A stretch of DNA of 14,142 bases from Rubrivivax sp. (lineage in GTDB: Bacteria > Pseudomonadota > Gammaproteobacteria > Burkholderiales > Burkholderiaceae): contig SEEY01000029.1 in assembly GCA_004211235.1 (NCBI GenBank), positions 1 to 14,142 on the forward strand. Direction: 5' to 3'. A program made the translations under genes and the position numbers. The notes below the pieces were generated by a model. That model had not been told where the DNA came from, did no database searches, and was given only the letters and a program-made list of their open reading frames with translations. This document shows, in pieces, positions 1-6,577 of this stretch. Position 1 is the first letter of the stretch. Every line of letters begins with the position of its first letter.

Positions 1-1533
1 GTCGTCGTCGTCCCAATAGACAGCGCGCACCGGCAGCCCCTGCAGCTCGCCCTCGTCATAGCCGAGGATTCGCTCCGCTGCGCGGTTGCGCCAGCAGATC
101 GTGCGGTTCTCGATCTTGGTCATGCCGACCAGGTCGCTGTGCAGCATGGCTGCCTGCTCCCGCACGAGCCGCCGTTCGTTGGTGACGTCGCGGGCCGACG
201 CGAAGACGAACAGCTTGCCGGCGATGTCGCAGATGCTGAGCTGAAGTTCGACATCGATCACCTGCCCGTCGTCGCGGCGATGCTGCACGTCGACCCGTTG
301 CCGGTCACCGGGCTTGATCCTGGCCAGCCAGGCGTTGATGGCGTCCTCGCTCTGGTTGCAGTCCCACGTGGCGATGTGCCGCCCGAGCAGCCGCTCGCGA
401 GACGAGCCCAGCATCTCGGTGAACGAATCGCTCATCTCGACGAGGTGGCCCGAACCATCCGTGATGTGGATGCCGTCCCCGGCTGTGCGGAGCAGCGCCT
501 GGATGCGCTTGCCCTGATCGGCCAGGGTCTGCGTGACGCCGGCCTCGCGTCGATTGGCACGGTGCAGCTGCGCGGTCGCTGCCAGCACCAGCAGCCACGC
601 CAGGGCGGCCAGCGCCGCGACGTTCCACGCTTCGTCCCGCCATGGCGCGAAGAAGCGGGTGTTATTGACGCCGGCCAGGACGACGAACGGCCAGGCGTCG
701 AGCGCGCGGTAGGCAGTGGTGCGCTCTTCACCGTCGATGCTGGTGCGCGAGACGACGTTCCCGCCTCGGGGGTTCGTGATCAAGGCCTGCTTCAGCTGCG
801 GCGACACGGACACATCACCCGGTTCACCCTGAACGGCGCTCTTCGGCGAATGGCGCGCCACGAGACGGTAGTCGTCGCGCCGAAGGGTGACGGCGTCCAT
901 CGGTGCGAGGTCGTAGCGCTCGAACGTTCGCTTGAAATGGCCGACGTCGATGCTGACGTAGAGGATGCCGGCAAAGGCTCCGTGCTGTTGCAGCGGCCGC
1001 ACGAAGGCCAGCACCGAGTGCCCCGATACCCTGGACTGCAGCGGCCCGGCGACGCGCGTCACGGGCTCGAAAGGCGTGCGCGCCTCGACGAAGTAGTCGC
1101 GGTCAGAGACGTTCACCGGCGGGCCAGCGGGCAGCTGCGTTCCCCACCGCACGAGGCCGTCAGCGTCTGCAACGCGGAAGGCTTCGATGCCCTTGAGCAG
1201 CTTGAAGCGGGCGTGCAGCACGGCGTTGAGCTTGTCGTCGGAGACGGCGCCGGCCTCGGCCATCATCCGCTCAAGCTCGGAGGCGGTGGCGTTCATGACG
1301 GCGTCCACCCGGTCGAACTCGCTCTCCACATTCAGCTGGGCCACCGCCGCCAGTCCGACGGCGACATTCCTCGCTTGCTGCTGATAGGTCCGGTAGGAGC
1401 TGGCAAGGAAGTGCCAGACCAGTATGGCCAGCAAGCCCGCAACGCAGGCGTTGGCCCCGACCATCCATAACGTGGTGCGCCGCCGTCGTTTCGCGGCGTT
1501 GTCGGCAAATTCCTGGGGATCGCTAAGGGGCAT
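1..1533 (-). CDS. Membrane-bound PDC(dCache)-PAS-PAS sensor protein, C-terminal part missing
   Basis: The gene runs off the left edge of the window; 511 codons are visible without a stop. A membrane helix sits at about residues 24-43 after a basic stretch (KRRRR). A periplasmic region of about 250 residues follows with the SDRDYF motif near residue 141 and a late FAGILYVSID strand, typical of PDC/dCache ligand sensors. A second helix lies at about 301-321. A PAS domain spans roughly 340-452 (GDGIHITDGSG, ending in ARDVTNERR) and a second PAS begins near 458 (WRNRAAERILGY). Proteins built this way sense an extracellular small molecule and normally end in GGDEF, GGDEF-EAL or histidine kinase modules; the output domain is outside the window, so the signalling class is undecided. 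ATG at 1533 was chosen. No good ribosome site precedes it, and an in-frame GTG at 1569 next to a GGGGGAGG run is an alternative start. The window ends inside a run of four Asp codons. Confidence 0.9.
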   Translation of the reverse strand, partial: MPLSDPQEFADNAAKRRRRTTLWMVGANACVAGLLAILVWHFLASSYRTYQQQARNVAVGLAAVAQLNVESEFDRVDAVMNATASELERMMAEAGAVSDDKLNAVLHARFKLLKGIEAFRVADADGLVRWGTQLPAGPPVNVSDRDYFVEARTPFEPVTRVAGPLQSRVSGHSVLAFVRPLQQHGAFAGILYVSIDVGHFKRTFERYDLAPMDAVTLRRDDYRLVARHSPKSAVQGEPGDVSVSPQLKQALITNPRGGNVVSRTSIDGEERTTAYRALDAWPFVVLAGVNNTRFFAPWRDEAWNVAALAALAWLLVLAATAQLHRANRREAGVTQTLADQGKRIQALLRTAGDGIHITDGSGHLVEMSDSFTEMLGSSRERLLGRHIATWDCNQSEDAINAWLARIKPGDRQRVDVQHRRDDGQVIDVELQLSICDIAGKLFVFASARDVTNERRLVREQAAMLHSDLVGMTKIENRTICWRNRAAERILGYDEGELQGLPVRAVYWDDDD

Positions 1534-1640
1534 TGCTGACCGACGCCGCAGCGTCAGTGCGGGTGGCACCTCCCCCGACCGCCGGCGACTTCGTCTCCGT
1601 ATTTCAGTTCTTTTTCTACCCCCCGCTCCCAGTCTAAGGT

Positions 1641-1670
1641 CAGCTTGTGGCCGGAGCCTGCAGCAAGCTG
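1641..1670. other. Inverted repeat downstream of the uracil-DNA glycosylase-like gene
   Basis: CAGCTTG at 1641-1647 and CAAGCTG at 1664-1670 form a 7-bp perfect stem around a 16-nt G+C-rich loop. It lies 12-41 bases past the stop of the glycosylase-like gene and before the sensor gene, both on the minus strand. It could end or attenuate the upstream transcript, but there is no T tract. The rest of 1534-1681 shows only a short A/T-richer patch near 1596-1622 that may hold the sensor promoter; I could not assign -35/-10 boxes. Confidence 0.25.
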
Positions 1671-1681
1671 GCCGGCGTGGC

Positions 1682-2293
1682 TCAACCGGCCGTCTTGAGC
1701 GCTCCGCCCGCAAGCGCCTCGGCGACGGCCTGCCGCAACGCCGGCAGCACCTCGGCCTCGAACCAGGGCCGGTCCCGCAACCAGCGCTGGTTGCGCGGGC
1801 TGGGGTGGGGCAGCGGCAGCAAGCCGCGGTCGAGACCCTCGCGCCAGCCGGCGACGAGCTCATCCACAGACGCCTTGCGCTGCAGATGCCAGCCCAGCGC
1901 ATGGGCGCCGATGGCCAGCGTCAGCCGGATGTTGGGCAGCGCCGCCAGCAGGCGCTCGCGCCAATGCACGGCGCACTCCGGGCGCGGCGGCAGGTCGCCA
2001 CCCTTGCCCGTGCCCGGAAAGCACAGCCCCATGGGGAGGATGGCGAAACAGCGCGGGTCGTAGAAGGTCTCGCGGGACACGCCCAGCCAGGCGCGCAGGC
2101 GGTCGCCGCTGACGTCGTCGAACGGCCGGCCCTTGGCGTGGGCAATGCGGCCCGGCGCCTGGCTGGCGATGAGGATGGGCGCGCGGCGGTCGAGCTGGAA
2201 GATCGGCTTGGCGCCCAGCGGCAAGTGCGGCTCGCAGCGGGCGCAGGCGCGCAGCTCGGGCAACAGCCGCTGCAGCGTCAGCCTCGCCGCCAC
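1682..2293 (-). CDS. Uracil-DNA glycosylase superfamily protein with Fe-S cysteines
   Basis: This 203-residue protein belongs to the uracil-DNA glycosylase fold, whose members excise deaminated bases from DNA to start base excision repair. C17 and C20 (CARC) together with C91 and C107 match the CxxC...C-x15-C spacing of the 4Fe-4S cluster in family 4 enzymes. Motif A is SQAPG (44-48) followed by KGRPFDD (54-60), and motif B is HPSPRNQRW (163-171). Family 4 normally has GEAPG with acidic residues after it; here Q replaces E and a His (H52) lies in the loop, so this is a divergent subfamily whose substrate cannot be assumed. The start is GTG at 2293, eight bases after the stop of the upstream hydrolase gene, with only a weak ribosome site, which suggests coupled translation in a two-gene operon. 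The fold assignment is firm; glycosylase activity is inferred. Confidence 0.88.
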   Translation of the reverse strand: MAARLTLQRLLPELRACARCEPHLPLGAKPIFQLDRRAPILIASQAPGRIAHAKGRPFDDVSGDRLRAWLGVSRETFYDPRCFAILPMGLCFPGTGKGGDLPPRPECAVHWRERLLAALPNIRLTLAIGAHALGWHLQRKASVDELVAGWREGLDRGLLPLPHPSPRNQRWLRDRPWFEAEVLPALRQAVAEALAGGALKTAG

Positions 2294-2301
2294 CGTCGCG
2301 C

Positions 2302-2997
2302 TCAGGCCAGATGCCGCCCGAAAAAGCGCATCGCCCGATCCCAGGCCTGCTGCGCCCAGGCCGCGTCGTACTGCGTCTTGGCGATGCGGCCCGGGCCTTG
2401 CGCCTCTTCATTCGCAAAGGCGTGGCGGGCCAGATAGCGGTGGCCTTCATAGGCGACGCCCGCCTGCGTCAGCTTCGCTTCCAGCGCGTCCACCTGGTCG
2501 ATGGCGAAGAACTCGTCCTGCGTCGCCCAGTGCGCCTGGACCGGCAGCTTGAGCCTGCCCGCATCGATTGCCCCAAGCGGCGGCATGCCGTACCAGACGA
2601 CGGCCGCGTCCACGTCGGGCGCGCCTTGCGCCGACAGCCAGGTCAGCGCGCCGCCCATGCAGTAGCCGGTGATGCCGACCTTGCCGCGGCCGAGCTTGAG
2701 CGCCTTGAGGTAGCTCACCGCGCCGCGCACGTCCTGCGAGGCCGCGTCGCCGAAGTCCAGGCCCGTCATCAGGTGATGCGCCTCCTCGGCCTCGACGGTG
2801 CGCTTGCCCCGGTACAGGTCGGGCACCAGCGCCGTGAAGCCGGCCGAGGCGACGCGTTCGGCGACGCCGCGGATCTGGTCGTTCAGGCCCCACCATTCCT
2901 GGATGACGACGACCGCGCCGAGCGGGCTGTCCGCCTCGGCCAGAAAGCCCGACACGGCGCCGCCATCGGGGCGCTGGAACTCGATCATTCGGGACAT
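2302..2997 (-). CDS. Dienelactone hydrolase family protein
   Basis: The 231-residue protein is an alpha/beta hydrolase of the dienelactone hydrolase family, cytosolic enzymes using a Cys-Asp-His triad. C113 sits in the nucleophile elbow GYCMGG, D161 in ATQDEFF and H192 in ARHAFANEE. E34 in QEWWGLND matches the Glu that activates the Cys in the classical enzyme, and length is close to the usual ~235. The start is ATG at 2997 because an AAGGAGAT ribosome site lies just upstream; an ATG at 3012 would place that site inside the coding region. No genes for chloroaromatic or other ring-cleavage pathways are nearby, so the true substrate is unknown and the family name should not be read as a pathway assignment. 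It is the first gene of a probable operon with the glycosylase-like gene and is divergent from ribA. Confidence 0.92.
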   Translation of the reverse strand: MSRMIEFQRPDGGAVSGFLAEADSPLGAVVVIQEWWGLNDQIRGVAERVASAGFTALVPDLYRGKRTVEAEEAHHLMTGLDFGDAASQDVRGAVSYLKALKLGRGKVGITGYCMGGALTWLSAQGAPDVDAAVVWYGMPPLGAIDAGRLKLPVQAHWATQDEFFAIDQVDALEAKLTQAGVAYEGHRYLARHAFANEEAQGPGRIAKTQYDAAWAQQAWDRAMRFFGRHLA

Positions 2998-3001
2998 GCC
3001 G

Positions 3002-3009
3002 ATCTCCTT
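3002..3009 (-). promoter_or_regulatory. Strong ribosome binding site deciding the hydrolase start
   Basis: On the minus strand AAGGAGAT ends four bases before the ATG at 2997, a near-perfect Shine-Dalgarno. It excludes the upstream ATG at 3012 as the main start. Confidence 0.8.
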
Positions 3010-3082
3010 CAAAAGGGTGGATGCGCCAGCCTAACCTGGGCGACACGGGGTTTCCACCGAGGCGGCGACAATCCCCCAAACC

Positions 3083-3682
3083 ATGAAGATCGAACGCATC
3101 GTCTCCACCCGCCTGCCGACGCCCCACGGCGAGTTCGCCATCCACGGCTTCCGCGAGAGCGACAGCGGGCAGGAGCATGTCGTGCTCAGCATGGGCGACC
3201 TGACCGGCGACGAACCGCCGCTGGTGCGCGTGCATTCCGAGTGCGTCACCGGCGAGGTGTTCGGCTCACTTCGCTGCGACTGCCGGCCGCAGTTGGAGAG
3301 CGCCATGCAGCGCATTGCTTCGCTCGGCCGCGGCGCCATCGTCTACATGCGCGGCCACGAGGGGCGCGGCATCGGCCTCGTGCAAAAGCTGCGCGCCTAT
3401 GCCGAGCAGGACGCCGGCGCCGACACCATCCAGGCCAACGCCCAGCTCGGCCTGCCCATCGACGCCCGCCGCTACGACGCCGCCGCCTGCATGTTGCGTG
3501 CGCTCGGCGTGCACCGCATCCGGCTGCTGACGAACAACCCGCTGAAGGTGGCCGCGCTCGGGGAATTCGGCATCGAGGTCGTCGAGCGCGAACCGTCGCT
3601 GACGGCCCCGGGGCCGGAAAACGAGCGCTATCTGCGCACCAAGCGCGACCAGATGGGGCACCTCGCCGACTGGTTCGATTGA
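3083..3682 (+). CDS. ribA: GTP cyclohydrolase II
   Basis: RibA opens the imidazole ring of GTP, releasing formate and pyrophosphate, in the first committed step of riboflavin synthesis in the cytosol. The 199-residue protein is full length (E. coli has 196). The zinc site is intact: C54, C65 and C67 in HSECVTGEVFGSLRCDC, the same positions as in E. coli. The GTP-binding RGHEGRGIGL segment (90-99), Y106, and catalytic Asp/Arg in LPIDARRY (D127, R129) are present, as is LLTNNPLK (148-155). It stands alone rather than beside other rib genes and is not fused to ribB. It converges with the DUF3606 gene and is divergent from the hydrolase gene. No Shine-Dalgarno is visible before ATG 3083; a GACAAT box at 3067-3072 suggests a very short leader. 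Confidence 0.97.
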   Translation: MKIERIVSTRLPTPHGEFAIHGFRESDSGQEHVVLSMGDLTGDEPPLVRVHSECVTGEVFGSLRCDCRPQLESAMQRIASLGRGAIVYMRGHEGRGIGLVQKLRAYAEQDAGADTIQANAQLGLPIDARRYDAAACMLRALGVHRIRLLTNNPLKVAALGEFGIEVVEREPSLTAPGPENERYLRTKRDQMGHLADWFD

Positions 3683-3714
3683 GGTCGGCTAGAAACTGGC
3701 CGGCGCGCCCGCTG

Positions 3715-3954
3715 CTAAGGGTTCCGGGGCTCCTTACGCCCTTCACTGGCGGCTTCGACGCTCGCGTTGGTGGACGCTCGGGAGCCTTTCAGATGCATCT
3801 CGACATCGGCCGCCAGGTTGCCGACGGCGGCTACCGCCTCCTTGAGCTGTTCCTGCGTGACGTCGAATTTCTTCGCCCAATCGCGCAGCTCGGCGTCCTC
3901 TTGCACGTTGATGTGGCCGCCGTCCGGGGCGCCCATGGTCTTGCTGTCTGACAT
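3715..3954 (-). CDS. DUF3606 domain small protein
   Basis: This 79-residue protein carries a DUF3606-type domain in its first ~55 residues: GAPDGGHINVQED, then RDWAKKFDVTQEQLKEAVAAVG and a terminal VEMHLKG. The family is a compact mostly helical domain of unknown function, often single-copy or repeated in proteobacteria. The last ~25 residues (rich in Ser, Ala, Glu, Arg) look like an unstructured tail. ATG 3954 is chosen because GAGGAA stands 5-6 bases upstream; an ATG at 3996 in the same frame has no such site and would add a Cys-containing segment not typical of the family. The gene converges on ribA with 32 bases between stops. The 148-base stretch 3955-4102 behind it holds its probable promoter and no other gene I can support. 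Confidence 0.82.
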   Translation of the reverse strand: MSDSKTMGAPDGGHINVQEDAELRDWAKKFDVTQEQLKEAVAAVGNLAADVEMHLKGSRASTNASVEAASEGRKEPRNP

Positions 3955-4102
3955 CGTCGGTTCCTCGATGCATGGAAGGTGCGTCGAAGTTGCCACGGTG
4001 GCGGCAAGCAGGACATCAGCCGCGCGCCAAGGTCGGCGAAGGCCGGCGCCTACGTTTCTCGCCGCCCACCGCTGAGCCGCAGCGCGATAGCTTCGCGGGA
4101 CG

Positions 4103-4498
4103 TCAGCCTCTGCGCGCGTAGCTGACGGTCAGCGCCTCCCACGCATGCCCATCCGGCTCGCGCCAATAGACGATGCGCCCGCCGCCGTGGGTGTTGATCT
4201 GGAAGTCGTCCGCGCCGATGGGCGAGCTGCGCCAGGCGATGCCGAAGGCTTTCAAGCGCGCCAGCAACGCGTCGAACTCGGCGTCGCTGACGCGAAAGGC
4301 GTAGTGATGCAGCGGCACCGGCGCATCGGCGGCCACCTCGTCGAAGTCGACCGTCAGGTCGTCCGACACATAGACCGCGCTGAAAGGCCCCACCGCCGCC
4401 TGCGCCGACCAGGGCACATCGAGGATGGCGGCCAGGCGCTCGGCGGCGGCACGGCGGTCGCGGGCGGGAATGAGCAGGTGGTCGAGCACGGCGGGCAT
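4103..4498 (-). CDS. VOC-fold (glyoxalase/bleomycin-resistance-like) protein
   Basis: The 131-residue protein has the paired beta-alpha-beta-beta-beta layout of the vicinal oxygen chelate superfamily. The first half opens with LDHLLIPARD (H7) and the second with PLHHYAFRVSDAEFDALLARL (H64/H65), ending in GRIVYWREPDGHAWEALTVSY with E121. H7, H64 or H65 and E121 sit where VOC enzymes place metal ligands, so a metal-dependent enzyme is plausible, but the substrate cannot be read from the sequence. GAGGAG six bases before ATG 4498 supports the start. It lies 18 bases after the stop of the DUF1697 gene on the same strand, so the two are probably cotranscribed. A 5-bp hairpin (CGCGA/TCGCG, 4083-4097) just past its stop lacks a T tract. 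Confidence 0.88.
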   Translation of the reverse strand: MPAVLDHLLIPARDRRAAAERLAAILDVPWSAQAAVGPFSAVYVSDDLTVDFDEVAADAPVPLHHYAFRVSDAEFDALLARLKAFGIAWRSSPIGADDFQINTHGGGRIVYWREPDGHAWEALTVSYARRG

Positions 4499-4516
4499 GT
4501 GGGCTCCTCGAACGTT

Positions 4517-5038
4517 CTAGGCTTTCGCGCACTTGGCGACGGTATCCCAGGTGCGCGTGGTGATGTCCTTGCCGAAGGTCTTCTCCAGCAGCTGCATGAA
4601 GACCGGGCCCTTGGCGTCAGGCACATAGCTGCAGAACACCTCGCCGCCGTCCAGGCCCCAGATGCAGGCCTGGCCGTGTGGGCGCGGCAGTTCGACCGGG
4701 CTCGCCTCCAACGGCTCGCGCAGGAAGGTGACGACGCGCTTGGCGCCGGCCGGCAGCTTGAACGCGGCGAAGGGATCCGCCTCGATCAGCTGCTGCAGGT
4801 GCCGGCTGGCGCGCACATGCGTCGCGAAGCGCTTGCCCATGCCCTTGTCCATCGCGGCCTCCAGCCGCTTGCGAAGCGCCGCGTCGGACGCCGCCCGCGG
4901 CACGCTGAACGCGACGTTGCCGCTGCTCAGCAACGTCTTCACGTCGGTGAAGCCAGCGTCCTCCAGGCTGCGCTGCAGTTCGGGCATGCGGCAGTTCATC
5001 GGGCTCACACCGCGGAGCAGGGCGACGTAGCGGGGCAT
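4517..5038 (-). CDS. DUF1697 domain protein
   Basis: The 173-residue protein has the hallmarks of DUF1697: YVALLRGVSPMNCRMPELQ at the start, then GFTDVKTLLSSGNVAFSV, and a C-terminal region with KGPVFMQLLEKTFGKDITTRTWDTV. The family is common in bacteria and has no established biochemical function. ATG 5038 gives the family's usual MPRYVALLRG start; an ATG at 5071 would add an unsupported Arg/Ser-rich leader. No Shine-Dalgarno is visible. It is the first gene of a probable operon with the VOC protein and is divergent from the glutaredoxin-like gene across only 59 bases, so the two promoters must overlap closely. Confidence 0.88.
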   Translation of the reverse strand: MPRYVALLRGVSPMNCRMPELQRSLEDAGFTDVKTLLSSGNVAFSVPRAASDAALRKRLEAAMDKGMGKRFATHVRASRHLQQLIEADPFAAFKLPAGAKRVVTFLREPLEASPVELPRPHGQACIWGLDGGEVFCSYVPDAKGPVFMQLLEKTFGKDITTRTWDTVAKCAKA

Positions 5039-5085
5039 GGCGGATCGAGACGTGGCTGGCGGGGATCGCAACGATAACGCCGCCC

Positions 5086-5091
5086 TAAACT
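5086..5091 (+). promoter_or_regulatory. Candidate -10 box of a leaderless glutaredoxin-like transcript
   Basis: TAAACT lies six bases before the ATG at 5098. A transcript starting the normal ~7 bases past a -10 box would begin at or next to the start codon. No Shine-Dalgarno is present to argue for a longer leader, and no clear -35 box is seen. Confidence 0.35.
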
Positions 5092-5097
5092 TGATCC

Positions 5098-5340
5098 ATG
5101 CAGCTCAACATCACCGTCTATTCCAAGTCCGCCTGCCCGCAGTGCGACACCGTCAAGAGCCTTCTGAAGGCGCGCAACCTGCCCTTCGAGGAGATCAAAC
5201 TGGATGACGAGGAACAGCGCCTGGCGTTCTACGCGAAGTGCGGCCCGTCGGTGCGGCAGATGCCCCAGGTCTTCATCAACGACCAGCGCGTTGGTGGCGT
5301 CACCGGCCTGCAGGCCGCATTCGCGCAGTTGAAGCTCTAG
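5098..5340 (+). CDS. Glutaredoxin-like / NrdH-type redoxin
   Basis: This 80-residue protein is a minimal thioredoxin-fold redoxin. The redox pair is C13-P-Q-C16 directly after the first strand (ITVYSK), the cis-proline is P56 in RQMPQVFIND, and RVGGVTGLQAAF forms the usual glutathione- or partner-binding end. Such proteins pass electrons to ribonucleotide reductase or other cytosolic disulfides. The CPQC site is between classical glutaredoxin (CPYC) and NrdH (CVQC), so the electron donor, glutathione or thioredoxin reductase, cannot be settled. An extra C48 is present. No nrd genes are nearby. Its TAG stop at 5338-5340 overlaps the TAG stop of the opposing XRE gene. Confidence 0.92.
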   Translation: MQLNITVYSKSACPQCDTVKSLLKARNLPFEEIKLDDEEQRLAFYAKCGPSVRQMPQVFINDQRVGGVTGLQAAFAQLKL

Positions 5341-6101
5341 GGGGCCTGCTGCAGCGCCTGGCGGGTGGCCTCATCCGTCGGGAACAGATGCTCCACCTTC
5401 AGCGACGCCAGCGTGATGTCCAGCGGCGTGCCGAAGCTGGTGATGGTGGAGAAGAAACTCAGGATGCGCCCGTCCGCGGCGCGCAGCCGGAAGGCCAGCA
5501 CCGGCAGCTGACCGCCTGACTCGACGGCGCCCCAGGGCGCGAGCGTCGGCCGCAACTCATCCAGCAGCGCGCGCAACCGCGGCAGGTGCTCCGCCTCGCG
5601 GCTGGCGCGGGCCCACATCTCGTTGCACAGCCAGGCTTCGTCCACGCACAGCGCGCGCAGGCCGCCGGGCGCGAAGACGGCGCGCAGCAGGTTCAGCGGC
5701 TGGCCCAGCATCGCGTCGCCTGGCAGACCGAGCAGATCCATCAGCCGCGCGAGGCCGGCGTTGGCCATGACGACGTTGTAGTCGCCGTCCAGCACCAGGG
5801 CCGGTGCGGCGCCACGGGCGTGAATGAGCTGCTCCAGCGCGGCGCGCACCGGCGCCATCTCCGGCGCGTCAAGCGCGCGCTCCGCGTGGGCAGGCGCATA
5901 GCCGGCAGCGAGCAGCGCCTGGTTGCGTTCCTCCAGCGTGGCGCCGAGCGCGTCCAGCAGCGCGATCAACGTCTCACGGCCGGCGCGTGAGCGGCCCGTC
6001 TCGATGCAGCTCAGATGGCGCTGCGACACGCCCGTGCGCAGCGACAGCTCCAGCTGGCTGACGCGGCGCGACTTGCGCAGGGTGGCGAAGGTGGCAGTCA
6101 T
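5337..6101 (-). CDS. XRE-family regulator with MmyB-like ligand-binding domain
   Basis: The 254-residue protein begins with a helix-turn-helix of the Cro/XRE type (LRKSRRVSQLELSLRTGVSQRHLSCIETGR split over residues ~8-38, then RETLIALLDALGA). From about residue 90 to 245 it carries the MmyB-like domain seen in many bacterial XRE regulators, a PAS-like pocket proposed to bind a fatty-acid-like ligand (PALVLDGDYNVVMAN, NLLRAVFAP, LLDELRP). It should be a cytosolic repressor or activator. It is divergent from a small membrane protein gene, with a palindrome between them, so that gene is the most likely target along with its own promoter. No Shine-Dalgarno precedes ATG 6101; a CAGAAT box ends seven bases upstream, suggesting leaderless expression. 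The stop shares CTAG with the glutaredoxin-like gene. Confidence 0.93.
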   Translation of the reverse strand: MTATFATLRKSRRVSQLELSLRTGVSQRHLSCIETGRSRAGRETLIALLDALGATLEERNQALLAAGYAPAHAERALDAPEMAPVRAALEQLIHARGAAPALVLDGDYNVVMANAGLARLMDLLGLPGDAMLGQPLNLLRAVFAPGGLRALCVDEAWLCNEMWARASREAEHLPRLRALLDELRPTLAPWGAVESGGQLPVLAFRLRAADGRILSFFSTITSFGTPLDITLASLKVEHLFPTDEATRQALQQAP

Positions 6102-6136
6102 GCGACAGATTCTGCGGCGCGCGGCGCAGCGCGGCG

Positions 6137-6153
6137 ATGACCCCGGAGGTCAT
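6137..6153. promoter_or_regulatory. Palindromic operator candidate between XRE and membrane-protein genes
   Basis: ATGACC-CCGGA-GGTCAT is a perfect 6+6 inverted repeat with a 5-bp spacer. It stands 36-52 bp upstream of the XRE start and about 60 bp upstream of the membrane-protein start, right where a dimeric XRE regulator controlling both promoters would bind. The assignment to this regulator is inference from position and symmetry. Confidence 0.55.
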
Positions 6154-6212
6154 TGCGGCGATGCGCGCGGCTGCCGAGCATGGCGCCACCTCAACCCTGC
6201 TGGAGAACAGCC

Positions 6213-6539
6213 ATGCGAACCATCCTCGTCATCACCCTCGCCGCCTTCGGTGCCTTCTCGCTCTACGCCATGTGGGAGGTCGGCCTGCTCGACATCTGGC
6301 AGGCCGGCATGGCCAGCGTGGGCGCCTGGCAGGTGCTGCTCGACCTGATCGTGATGTCCTTCATCGCCCTGGGCTTCATCGTCCGCGACGCGCGCCAGAC
6401 GGGCCGCACCGTCTGGCCGTTCGCCGTGCTGACCATCGCGGCCGGGTCGTTCGGGCCGCTGCTCTACCTGCTGCTGGCGCCATCGGGCCGCGGCGCGCTG
6501 ACGAGGCAGCCCTCGACCGCTGCCGCGGGCAGCAGGTGA
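6213..6539 (+). CDS. Small three-helix inner-membrane protein, possibly DUF2834-like
   Basis: The 108-residue protein has three hydrophobic segments: residues ~3-22 (starting ILVITLAAFG), ~43-60 (VLLDLIVMSFIALGFIV) and ~69-90 (ending in LLYLLLAP), followed by a polar Ser/Ala/Arg tail. The charged VRDARQTGR loop after helix two and the PLLYLL end loosely resemble DUF2834 proteins, but I am not sure of the family. Its function is unknown. ATG 6213 is chosen because GGAGA lies six bases upstream; ATGs at 6137 (another frame, inside the palindrome) and 6153 have no such site. It is divergent from the XRE/MmyB regulator and 38 bases upstream of the hybrid kinase on the same strand, so it may be cotranscribed with it. 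Confidence 0.8.
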   Translation: MRTILVITLAAFGAFSLYAMWEVGLLDIWQAGMASVGAWQVLLDLIVMSFIALGFIVRDARQTGRTVWPFAVLTIAAGSFGPLLYLLLAPSGRGALTRQPSTAAAGSR

Positions 6540-6577
6540 CGCGAACCATCGAGTGACAGCGCCGGCAGGAACATGCC

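Noticed and set aside
139..1470. A 443-codon open frame on the plus strand
   Set aside because: It is antisense to the PDC-PAS sensor, which has clear membrane helices and PAS motifs but lacks a stop within the window.
2311..3951. A 546-codon plus-strand frame over the hydrolase and ribA genes
   Set aside because: It is antisense to a complete hydrolase and out of frame with ribA; both real genes have intact active sites.
5337..6101. Toxin-antitoxin or defence role for the XRE gene
   Set aside because: The protein is a full-length XRE/MmyB regulator, not a short antitoxin, and no toxin-like partner adjoins it.
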